From positions 1 through 43,954 of the forward strand of contig CALVRN010000002.1 of NCBI GenBank assembly GCA_944358675.1: a DNA stretch of 43,954 bases. Reading direction: 5' to 3'. Position 1 is the stretch's first letter, and each line of letters begins with the position of its first letter. The notes beneath the pieces were generated by a model that was not told where the DNA came from, ran no database searches, and saw only the letters and a list, made by a program, of their open reading frames with translations. The DNA comes from an uncultured Bacilli bacterium (lineage in GTDB: Bacteria > Bacillota_I > Bacilli_A > RF39 > UBA660). Position numbers and translations under genes: made by a program. Positions 32,115-41,410 of this stretch are shown here, piece by piece.

Positions 32115-32567
32115 ATGTTAGATGTAATTGAAGATACTAGAAATGAATTTAAAATTAAATTAACAGATAAATTTGAACAAGAAGTTATTGCTTTTTTAAA
32201 CACTGCTGGTGGAAATATCTTTATTGGTGTAAATGATAAAGGAAATATAATAGGAATAAATGGTGACATAGATTTACTTCAAAGAAAAATAAAAGATAAA
32301 ATTAAAGATAATATCATGCCATCAACACTAGGACTTTATGATGTTGTAGTACTTGAAAAAAACAATAAAAAATATATAAAAATAGTAATTGCTCGCGGAA
32401 ATGAAAGACCATACTATTTAAAGGGAATGGGAATGACTCCTGATAGTTGTTTTATCAGAGTAGGTAGCTCTATTCAAAATATGCCTAGTGAAATGATAAA
32501 TAATGAATTTAGTAAAGAAGAACAATCTTTAATTTTAAAATCACTAGATAAAATACTATATTATTAA
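32115..32567 (+). CDS. AlbA_2 (Schlafen-like) domain protein, probably truncated
   Basis: The 150-residue protein has an AlbA_2/divergent AAA-4 domain: NEFKIKLTDKFEQEVIAFLN, TAGGNIFIGVNDKGNIIGI, and RPYYLKGMGMTPDSCFIRVG. Full-length relatives have 400-500 residues with a further C-terminal domain. Here the stop TAA begins at 32565, just where the second copy of the natB 3' end starts (32566). It therefore seems cut off by recombination. A CAGGTGATTA site precedes the ATG. It may be a remnant regulator; a function for the truncated form is unproven. Confidence 0.75.
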   Translation: MLDVIEDTRNEFKIKLTDKFEQEVIAFLNTAGGNIFIGVNDKGNIIGINGDIDLLQRKIKDKIKDNIMPSTLGLYDVVVLEKNNKKYIKIVIARGNERPYYLKGMGMTPDSCFIRVGSSIQNMPSEMINNEFSKEEQSLILKSLDKILYY

Positions 32568-32612
32568 ACAATATAAATTAGAAAAAGTATTGTTTTCAAA
32601 ATAAGTAGATTC
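32566..32612 (+). repeat. natB 3'-end repeat, copy 2 (remnant)
   Basis: The sequence encodes the same terminal residues as natB (KQYKLEKVLFSK, stop) with four differences from copy 1. It has no upstream natB sequence. Confidence 0.85.
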
Positions 32613-32635
32613 CAAAAAGTATCTGCTTTTTTTGA
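32604..32635 (+). terminator. Terminator following the natB remnant
   Basis: AGTAGAT (32604-32610) / ATCTGCT (32621-32627, one G-U pair), then a T run; a diverged copy of the natB terminator. Confidence 0.75.
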
Positions 32636-32686
32636 TTTTTTCAAAAATTATAGGCAAATTTAGTATATAATTGTTTGCGAATATAA

Positions 32687-32842
32687 TTTTTTGTTCTATA
32701 CGGTATTGGTGAAATATATATTAATAACACACCAAAGAAAATAAAAACAGATGACATAATTTCTATTTGTAATAATGAAACATATTATATAAAAGGAATT
32801 AAAAATTTAAATATTATAGAGGTGCAAAAAGAAAAAAATTGA
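32687..32842 (+). pseudogene. Fragment of a cupin-domain protein
   Basis: This open stretch reads VLYGIGEIYINNTPKKIKTD, then ISICNNETYYIKG and IIEVQKEKN, then TGA. It resembles the C-terminal cupin of mannose-6-phosphate isomerase-type proteins (G.. .VY.N.....L..GD...I......I.G...L.IIEVQ). The N-terminal part and start are absent. The rest of the gap between the AlbA_2 gene and the T-box shows nothing else I can name. Confidence 0.4.
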
Positions 32843-32929
32843 ATTATAAAATACTATTTTGCAATAATTTTATATATTTTGTTATAAAATATTATTGAAA
32901 ATATATTATAGTTATGATATATTTAGATT

Positions 32930-33146
32930 AAAGCAAGTGCGAAAGACGGAAATAAATTTTGCTATTACAGAGAATCTCTGTTTGGTGTAAAGAGATATAG
33001 CAATTTATTTTGGATCACTTTCAAGTGCTCTTTATGGATAAGATAAAGACGTTTTCACGCGTTAAGTGTTCAAGTGCATGAATATATTCATGAATTAAGG
33101 TGGTACCGCGGCTAGTTCGTCCTTATTGGATAACTAGTTTTTTTAT
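32930..33146 (+). promoter_or_regulatory. T-box riboswitch controlling ileS
   Basis: The T-box sequence AAGGTGGTACCGCG lies at 33097-33110. Stem I is a long hairpin in which AAATAAATT...TGCTAT pairs with ATAGCA...ATTTATTT. The specifier loop contains ATC (33014-33016) followed by A, matching tRNA-Ile(GAU). The terminator is GCTAGTT...TCC with GGA.AACTAGT (33111-33137) followed by seven T. Uncharged tRNA-Ile would stabilise the antiterminator and switch ileS on. Confidence 0.95.
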
Positions 33147-33161
33147 GTAAGGAGGAATATA

Positions 33162-36100
33162 ATGAAATTCAAAAAGCTTGAAAAAGGACAAATAAACAAT
33201 ATAGAAACAAAATATGTAAAAAAATGGAAACAAATGAATATATTAGATAAATGTAATGAAAATAAAACTGAAAAAGATAATTGGGTTTTTTATGATGGGC
33301 CAATATATGCCAATGCTAAACCGGGACTTCATCATGTATTTGCTAAAACAATTAAAGATTCTTTCTGTAAATACCAAAGTATGAGTGGCAAGAGAGTAAT
33401 AAGAAAATTGGGACTTGATACTCATGGACTTCCTATCGAGGTTAATGTTGAAAAGAAATTTGGATTTAAGTCAAAAGCTGATATTGAAAAATTTGGAATA
33501 GAAAATTTCTGTAAAGAATGTAATGAAGAGACTATTTCAAACATCGACGAAGTTAACAAAGTTACTGATATGATGGGACAGTTTATTGATTCTAAAAATC
33601 CATATGTTACCTGTGAAAACAGTTATATCGAAACAGAGTGGTGGATTTTAAAAGAACTAGATAACAAAGGACTACTATACTACGGTAATAAAGTTTTACC
33701 ATACTGCCCTAGATGTGGAACAGAACTTGCTTCTTTTGAAGTATCACAAGGATATCAAGAAGATACTGTCAACACCGTTATTGTACCTTTTAAGTTATTA
33801 AATGATGATACATATTTGTTAGTTTGGACAACGACTCCGTGGACATTAATGGATAATGTTGCCGCCTGTGTTAATGCAGATTATGAGTATTTAAAAGTAA
33901 CATCTCATGGATATAAATTTATTGTTTGCAAAACTCTAGCAAATAAAGTATTAGGAGAAGATTATGAAGTATTAGAAACATTCAAGGGTAAAGATTTGGT
34001 TGGACTTAAATATGAGCAATTTTTACCTTTTGCCAAAGTTGATGGAAAAGCCTTTGAAGTAGTCGCTGATGACTATGTAACTGATGAATCTGGTACAGGT
34101 ATTGTTCATATAGCACCCGCTTATGGAGAAGATGATAGCCGAGTGTGTAAGACAAAGAAACTTTCCTTTGCTCAAAGTGTCGATAAAGATGGAAAATACA
34201 CAGTAGGTCCATGGACAGGTAGAGTAGTAACTGATAAAGAATTAGAATTAGATATAATTAAATATTTAAAGAAAAACGATAAATTATTTAAAAAGCAAAA
34301 AATAGTTCATAGTTATCCACATTGCTGGAGATGTAAACAACCACTTATATACTACGCTAAACCGGCTTGGTACATTGCTACCACAAAGCAAAAAAAGCAA
34401 ATCATAGATGCAAATAAAACAATTAATTGGTATCCAGATTTTGTTGGTGAAAAAAGATTTAATAATTGGCTAGAAAATATGGTTGATTGGGGAATATCTA
34501 GAAATAGATATTGGGGTTGCCCAATGCCAATATGGACTTGTTCATGTGGCCATTATGAAGTAATTGGCAGTGCTAAAGAATTACAGGAAAAAATAATTGA
34601 AGACAGCGATGTATCTAAAATGGAATTTCATAGACCATATATTGATAATCTGCACATTAAATGTCCAAAATGTGGCAAAGTTATGAATCGAATTACAGAC
34701 GTTCTTGATGTTTGGTTTGATAGTGGAGCTATGCCTTATGCCCAATATCACTATCCATTTGAAAACAAAAAATTATTTAAAAGTCAATTCCCAGCTGACT
34801 TCATAGCTGAAGGTGTCGATCAAACTAGAGGTTGGTTCTATGTACTTTTAGTATTATCAACACTTATTAGTGGTAAAGCATCATACAAAAATGTTGTAGT
34901 TAATGACATGATGTTAGACGCCAATGGTAAAAAAATGTCTAAATCTGTTGGCAATATAATTAAACCTGAAGAAATAATGAAAGAATTTGGAGCTGACACA
35001 ATAAGATTTTATATGATGTATGTATCCCCAGTATGGACACCGTTGAAATTTGATGTTGAAGGTGTTAAAGAAGTATATTCAAAATATATTTCTACATTTA
35101 AAAATGTATATTCATTTTTTGAAATGTACGCTAACGCCGATAATCTTAATCCAAGAGAATATTATATTGAAATTAAAGATAGAGAATTAATCGATAAATG
35201 GCTTTTATCTAAATTAAATAAATTAATTAAAAACGTTACCAAAGCTTATAATGAATATGACTTAAATAAAGTAACTAGACTTATTTTACCTTTCTTAAAT
35301 GATGATTTATCTAATTGGTATATCAGAAGTAATAGAAGAAGATTTTGGGATAGTGAATTTTCATTAAGTAAAAAAGCTGTATATTTAACAACTTATGAGG
35401 TTTTAGTTGCATTGTGCAAATTATGTGCTCCTATAACACCATTTATGACTGAAGAAATTTATACAAAGTTAACGGGAAAAGAATCTGTACATTTAGCGGA
35501 TTTTCCAAAATATGATACTAAATTAATAAATGAAAAAATTGAAAATCAAATGGATTTAGTTAGAGATATTTGCTCATTAGGAAGATTTTCTAGAGAAGAA
35601 GCTGGCATAAAAGTAAGACAACCAATAAGTGAAATAATTATTCCAAAATCTACTAAAAAAATCATCGGAGATTTAGATTTCATAATCAAAGAAGAATTAA
35701 ATGTAAAACATATTGATTACAGTGATGATATGACAGAGTATCTAGATTATATAGTTAAACCAAATTTTAAAATATTAGGTAAAATATTAGGCTCTAAAGT
35801 AAAATTGCTTTCAGAAGTTTTATCAAGATTAAATAACCAAGAAATAGAAAAAATAAGAAATGATAAATTAATTGTTAATCTAGATGGTGAAGACTTTGAA
35901 ATAACTGAAGATAAAGTCATTATAGATATCAAAGTTAAAGAAGGCTATGAAGCTACAAGTGATAATAAAACTGTTGTTGTTTTAAATACGACCCTAACGG
36001 AAGATTTACTTTTAGAAGGTTTAGCTCGTGAATTTGTTAGAACTGTCCAAAGTTTAAGAAAACAATTAGATTTTGTAATTACAGATCATATAATTATTTA

Positions 36101-36257
36101 CTATAACAGCAGTGACAGAATAAAAAGTATGATTGATAAATATGAAAAATACATCAAAGAAGAAACTTTATCTAATGAAATAATATCTGATAAAGACATA
36201 AAAAAAGAATATACATTAAACAGTGAAAATGTCTTTATAGATATTAAAAAAATATAA
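33162..36257 (+). CDS. ileS: Isoleucyl-tRNA synthetase, type 2 (eukaryote-like), with GxHH motif
   Basis: The 1031-residue enzyme charges tRNA-Ile. Motifs such as RKLGLDTHGLPIEVNVEK, HSYPHCWRCKQPLIYYA, MVDWGISRNRYWGCPMPIW and FPADFIAEGVDQTRGWF match the type 2 (IleRS2) group, and no C-terminal zinc domain of type 1 is present. KMSKS is at residue 591. The usual HxGH signature is replaced: the aligned residues are GLHH (55-58), that is GxHH, a natural swap known from some IleRS2 enzymes that are hyper-resistant to mupirocin. An AAGGAGG site and an Ile T-box precede it. It appears to be the only ileS in view, and hence the likely housekeeping enzyme. Confidence 0.96.
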   Translation: MKFKKLEKGQINNIETKYVKKWKQMNILDKCNENKTEKDNWVFYDGPIYANAKPGLHHVFAKTIKDSFCKYQSMSGKRVIRKLGLDTHGLPIEVNVEKKFGFKSKADIEKFGIENFCKECNEETISNIDEVNKVTDMMGQFIDSKNPYVTCENSYIETEWWILKELDNKGLLYYGNKVLPYCPRCGTELASFEVSQGYQEDTVNTVIVPFKLLNDDTYLLVWTTTPWTLMDNVAACVNADYEYLKVTSHGYKFIVCKTLANKVLGEDYEVLETFKGKDLVGLKYEQFLPFAKVDGKAFEVVADDYVTDESGTGIVHIAPAYGEDDSRVCKTKKLSFAQSVDKDGKYTVGPWTGRVVTDKELELDIIKYLKKNDKLFKKQKIVHSYPHCWRCKQPLIYYAKPAWYIATTKQKKQIIDANKTINWYPDFVGEKRFNNWLENMVDWGISRNRYWGCPMPIWTCSCGHYEVIGSAKELQEKIIEDSDVSKMEFHRPYIDNLHIKCPKCGKVMNRITDVLDVWFDSGAMPYAQYHYPFENKKLFKSQFPADFIAEGVDQTRGWFYVLLVLSTLISGKASYKNVVVNDMMLDANGKKMSKSVGNIIKPEEIMKEFGADTIRFYMMYVSPVWTPLKFDVEGVKEVYSKYISTFKNVYSFFEMYANADNLNPREYYIEIKDRELIDKWLLSKLNKLIKNVTKAYNEYDLNKVTRLILPFLNDDLSNWYIRSNRRRFWDSEFSLSKKAVYLTTYEVLVALCKLCAPITPFMTEEIYTKLTGKESVHLADFPKYDTKLINEKIENQMDLVRDICSLGRFSREEAGIKVRQPISEIIIPKSTKKIIGDLDFIIKEELNVKHIDYSDDMTEYLDYIVKPNFKILGKILGSKVKLLSEVLSRLNNQEIEKIRNDKLIVNLDGEDFEITEDKVIIDIKVKEGYEATSDNKTVVVLNTTLTEDLLLEGLAREFVRTVQSLRKQLDFVITDHIIIYYNSSDRIKSMIDKYEKYIKEETLSNEIISDKDIKKEYTLNSENVFIDIKKI

Positions 36258-36273
36258 GAATAAAATGTGATAA

Positions 36274-36301
36274 AGTGGGTTCAAATGAATCTACTTTTTT
36301 A
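36274..36301 (+). terminator. Terminator after ileS
   Basis: AGTGGGTTC (36274-36282) / GAATCTACT (36287-36295, two G-U pairs), then TTTTT. Its core matches the natB terminator exactly. Confidence 0.85.
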
Positions 36302-36311
36302 CTATAAATGT

Positions 36312-36338
36312 TATAATAGTAATAATTACAAATGGGGC
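36312..36338 (+). promoter_or_regulatory. Promoter of the ASCH-APH gene
   Basis: TATAAT (36312-36317) lies 15 bp after the ileS terminator. The ribosome site GGGGCGA is 5-6 bases before the ATG at 36345. Confidence 0.55.
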
Positions 36339-36344
36339 GATATT

Positions 36345-37610
36345 ATGAATAACAATTTAAAAACATGGAGATTTGCTTATGATAATGATAACCAAATTAA
36401 AAGAGTATTATTAGGTTGGCAAACTGCCACAACTTATTTATATAATGAAAAAAACACTCCAAATAATTATGAAGAAGTATTAGTTTTTGATAATGAAAAG
36501 AAGGCCTGCATAACTAAAACATTAAAAATAATAATAACAGAATTTAAAAACATCGATGAAAATCTTTCTAAATTAGAAGAACATGATTTTGTAAATTGGC
36601 AACAAACTCATATAAATTACTTTAAATCAGTTAATCCTAACTTTGATGAGAATACTAAAGTAGTATTCAAAATATTTGAAGTAAAAGAAAATTTAATTGA
36701 AAAAAGGTTAGAACTTGCTAATAAAATAGCAAAAGCTAATCAAGATATCTTTGGAAATATTTCAAAAATAGAAGAGGTAAATGCTGGATTTAATAATAGC
36801 ATCTTTGATGTGAATGATACATTTATTATTAAAGTTTGTGATAACATAGAAAAAGAAAAATTGTTTGATACTGAAGCTAATTTCTATAATTCTAATAAAG
36901 ATAATAATAGTATTCCAACATTATATAAATTTGATAAATCTAAAAGTGTTATACCTTATGTCTACGAAATAATAGAAAAAGTAAATGGCAAGACAGTTTA
37001 CTATCATTGGTATAAAATGAATGAACAAGAAAGAGAAAAATTAATTCAAAAAATTGTGAAAATATTACAAAAAATACATTTAAAAAATTATCCCGAATAT
37101 AACTGGAGCGAAAATATAAAAAATAAAATATTAGATAGTTTCAATCAAACTACTGACATGTTTAGGGAAGAAGAAAAAGACATAATTTTAAAATCATTAG
37201 ATAAATATGATGAAATATTATCAGATAATAAATTTTCATTAATACACAATGATTTGCACTTCGACAACATCCTAATAGATAATAATCAAAATGTAAAACT
37301 AATTGACTTCAATGATTCTATAATCGCTCCATTTGATTATGATTTGAGATTACTATATATGAGTGCAGAAACTCCGTGGAAATGGGCTAACATCGAAATG
37401 GATCCATATCAAAAACCAGAAGATTATAAACATTTATTTGAATACATAAAGAAATATTATAAAGAGTTAAATAACATTAAATACCTAGATGAAAGAATGT
37501 TAGTATATAGAATATTAGATGACTTTAAACTATTACCACGTTTTAGAGAAACAGAAGCCAAAGATAGAATCTTGTTAAATAGTAAAAAGTTATTAAAAAA
37601 GTTAAAATAA
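36345..37610 (+). CDS. ASCH domain fused to an aminoglycoside phosphotransferase-like kinase
   Basis: The frame is open from 36267, but the ribosome site and promoter select the ATG at 36345, giving 421 residues. Residues ~10-115 are an ASCH domain of the longer type: IKRVLLGWQTATTYLY, and HDFVNWQQTHINYFKSVNP ending VVFKIFEV. Residues ~140-421 are an APH/choline-kinase fold: FNNSIFDVNDTFIIKVC (ATP-binding K163), the catalytic loop HNDLHFDNIL (D303, N308) and metal-binding LIDFNDS (D321). The kinase substrate is unknown; it could be an antibiotic, sugar or nucleoside. This is the second, unrelated ASCH fusion in the window. It is monocistronic. Confidence 0.85.
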   Translation: MNNNLKTWRFAYDNDNQIKRVLLGWQTATTYLYNEKNTPNNYEEVLVFDNEKKACITKTLKIIITEFKNIDENLSKLEEHDFVNWQQTHINYFKSVNPNFDENTKVVFKIFEVKENLIEKRLELANKIAKANQDIFGNISKIEEVNAGFNNSIFDVNDTFIIKVCDNIEKEKLFDTEANFYNSNKDNNSIPTLYKFDKSKSVIPYVYEIIEKVNGKTVYYHWYKMNEQEREKLIQKIVKILQKIHLKNYPEYNWSENIKNKILDSFNQTTDMFREEEKDIILKSLDKYDEILSDNKFSLIHNDLHFDNILIDNNQNVKLIDFNDSIIAPFDYDLRLLYMSAETPWKWANIEMDPYQKPEDYKHLFEYIKKYYKELNNIKYLDERMLVYRILDDFKLLPRFRETEAKDRILLNSKKLLKKLK

Positions 37611-37626
37611 ATATCATTTAATAATT

Positions 37627-37661
37627 AGTCTTTGATATAAACGAAAAATCAAAGACTTTTT
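37627..37661 (+). terminator. Terminator after ASCH-APH gene
   Basis: A perfect 10-bp stem AGTCTTTGAT (37627-37636) / ATCAAAGACT (37648-37657) followed by TTTT. Confidence 0.92.
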
Positions 37662-37682
37662 AATTTTAATATAAAATACAAT

Positions 37683-37987
37683 ATGAGTTACACCTCAAAA
37701 GAAATTAAAAGACTAAAATTTGAAGAATTCCTTTGGACAATTTTGCCATCATTTCCCTTTTAAATATATATAAAGATAAAGTAGGGGAGGAATATGTAAC
37801 CACAAACCAAGAAATATATCAAGATAAATCAAATAAAATTTTTGAAATTAAATTAATAGTAACCTTATTAATTTATATTTACTTCTTTATTAGAAATTAT
37901 AAAGTCTTAGAAAAAACTTCTTGTCATAAAAAAAGATTATTAGGGAGTTGTTTTTTTATTGCTGATATATTATTAATATACTTTTAA
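37683..37987 (+). pseudogene. Small membrane protein with one frameshift
   Basis: From the ATG at 37683 the sequence reads MSYTSKEIKRLKFEEFLWTI, then hits a stop in that frame. In the next frame it continues FAIISLLNIYKDKVGEEY...IFEIKLIVTLLIYIYFFIRNYK and ends with a second TM (LGSCFFIADILLIYF). One extra T in the T-run near 37743 would join them into ~100 residues with two or three membrane helices. I cannot name the family. It is true decay or a homopolymer sequencing error. Confidence 0.55.
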
Positions 37988-38076
37988 ACTCATCAAGACT
38001 CGTTTGACAATTCCTAAACATTATACTTTTTCATTTTACAAAAAACGGCTTTTTTCAAAAAACGGCTGGGATTCTA

Positions 38077-38104
38077 TTGACAAATATTCAAAATATAGTA
38101 TAAT
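38077..38104 (+). promoter_or_regulatory. Promoter of tRNA-Gly
   Basis: TTGACA (38077-38082), a 16-bp spacer and TATAAT (38099-38104), 18 bp before the tRNA. Confidence 0.85.
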
Positions 38105-38122
38105 TTATATTGTCTACTAATT

Positions 38123-38196
38123 GCGGATGTAGTTCAATGGTAGAACCCCAGCCTTCCAAGCTGATTACGGGAGTTCGATTCTCCTCATCCGCTCCA
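38123..38196 (+). tRNA. tRNA-Gly (anticodon TCC)
   Basis: A 74-nt cloverleaf: acceptor GCGGATG pairs with CATCCGC, D-arm with AATGGTAGA, anticodon loop CTTCCAA (anticodon TCC), T-arm GGGAGTTCGATTCTCCT, and an encoded CCA. It reads GGA/GGG codons. It lies just left of the mobilizable element, but no partial tRNA copy is visible in the window. Confidence 0.97.
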
Positions 38197-38294
38197 GAGA
38201 CGAATCTGCTCGAACTTTCGAGCATTATGATAAATATCAAATTCAGAAATGGATTTGATTTTTTTGTGTTTAAGAAAGTGAGAGTGATTTGTTA

Positions 38295-38570
38295 ATGGTA
38301 AATGTTATTAAAAAAGAAAACCCAATTGATAATACTTTGAAAAAGAAATTAGAATTTATTTGTAGTTTTTGTAATACTACTCCTACTTTTTATAATGGTA
38401 GTATTAGAACAATTAAACATACAAATTTAATGTATGTCGAGCCTCATAGAGTGATTATTAAAGGCATTACTTTTTTAGTTTTTAATTATGATCCATATAT
38501 TTATGAAGAAAATTTAAGTAAATGTATTCCTTTAAATAAATTTGAAGAATATTTAAAAAATATAAAGTAA
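38295..38570 (+). CDS. Uncharacterized protein, 91 aa
   Basis: I do not recognise this protein. The ATG at 38295 follows GAGAGTGA. It has a CSFC pair (FICSFCNTTPTFYNGSIR) and a C-terminal YEENLSKCIPLNKFEEYL, with no signal or membrane segment. It reads with the same strand as the tRNA and the element. It may be host cargo at the element edge. Confidence 0.55.
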   Translation: MVNVIKKENPIDNTLKKKLEFICSFCNTTPTFYNGSIRTIKHTNLMYVEPHRVIIKGITFLVFNYDPYIYEENLSKCIPLNKFEEYLKNIK

Positions 38571-38807
38571 ATAAAAATAAAATCAGTCCATTTTGTTATT
38601 TTCAATATTAGAAATTTCTCTGTTTTAGGAAAATAATAAATAATTGTGAGTTAATAAAAAAAGCAAAAAAATTTTTTGACTATTTTTAGTATATTTTATT
38701 AGTATTATTTTTATATCAATTTTCGTTGATTTTAAAGGGCTTTTTTATGTTTTTGGAAAGAAAAAGTATCAGACAAAATATAAACTTTAGTATATACTTT
38801 TTGGGTA
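38571..38807. other. AT-rich gap at the presumed left edge of the mobilizable element
   Basis: No gene or RNA is recognisable in this ~237-bp stretch. It separates the last chromosomal-looking gene from the recombinase promoter, so the left attachment site most likely lies here, but no repeat or core can be identified without the other end. Confidence 0.4.
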
Positions 38808-38835
38808 TTGACAATATCAATAATACTGTTAAAAT
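38808..38835 (+). promoter_or_regulatory. Promoter of the recombinase transcript
   Basis: TTGACA (38808-38813), a 16-bp spacer and TAAAAT (38830-38835). Transcription starts ahead of a leader ORF and terminator. Confidence 0.75.
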
Positions 38836-38859
38836 AATGTAAGCTAGGAAAAAGTACGC

Positions 38860-41034
<2,175 letters not shown>

Positions 41035-41048
<14 letters not shown>

Positions 41049-41066
41049 AAATTTCGGAGTTTTTTG
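41035..41066 (+). terminator. Terminator after the recombinase operon
   Basis: ACTTCGA (41035-41041) / TCGGAGT (41054-41060, one G-U pair), followed by TTTTT. Confidence 0.8.
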
Positions 41067-41400
41067 TTTACTTTTTTTCTAAAAAAAGTAATAGCAAACG
41101 TGGCACGTTTTGTTTGCTTTAGCAAATGAAAGTGGCGATAGTTTGCATACAAAATTATGAAAATAATTGCTTACGTAGTTTGCAAATGTTTGAATAATTT
41201 TTCAAAGATAAATAAAAAGCCGTGCTTGTTATTTATCTTATAGTCTTATGAGTTTTATTACTTGTGTTTTACACTAGAATATTACGAATAAGACTAGCCG
41301 TTTCTAAGGTGGCTAACCTTAGCTCCCATATTTTGATGCCTTGCGTCAAAATATATAGGGAGTTAGAAATTTTGTCGTATCAAAATTAGTGTTAAAAGGA
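41067..41400 (+). other. Candidate oriT region with nested palindromes
   Basis: This gene-free stretch before the relaxase has several hairpins: AGCAAAC/GTTTGCT (41093-41118) enclosing AACGTG-G-CACGTT (41097-41109); CTAAGGT/ACCTTAG (41304-41322); and ATATTTTGA/TCAAAATAT (41328-41354) extended by CTCCC/GGGAG. GTGTTTTACAC lies at 41264-41274. TAGTGTTA (41387-41394) recalls a MobV nic site. Position and structure fit an origin of transfer; the nick site is a guess. Confidence 0.55.
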
Positions 41401-41410
41401 GTGTGATTTA

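Noticed and set aside
32027-32269. 80-codon minus-strand frame ending in VRNV repeats
   Set aside because: It is the complement of the 12-bp tandem repeat plus the AlbA_2 gene; no start site supports it.
34006-34212. 68-codon minus-strand frame inside ileS
   Set aside because: Antisense shadow with His/Gln-rich low-complexity product.
38030-38068. Two copies of AAAAAACGGCT before the tRNA as attachment repeats
   Set aside because: They lie 20 bp apart on the same side of the tRNA and do not bracket any element.
38110-38295. 61-codon frame across tRNA-Gly
   Set aside because: It overlaps a perfect tRNA cloverleaf; translation of the tRNA region is not credible.
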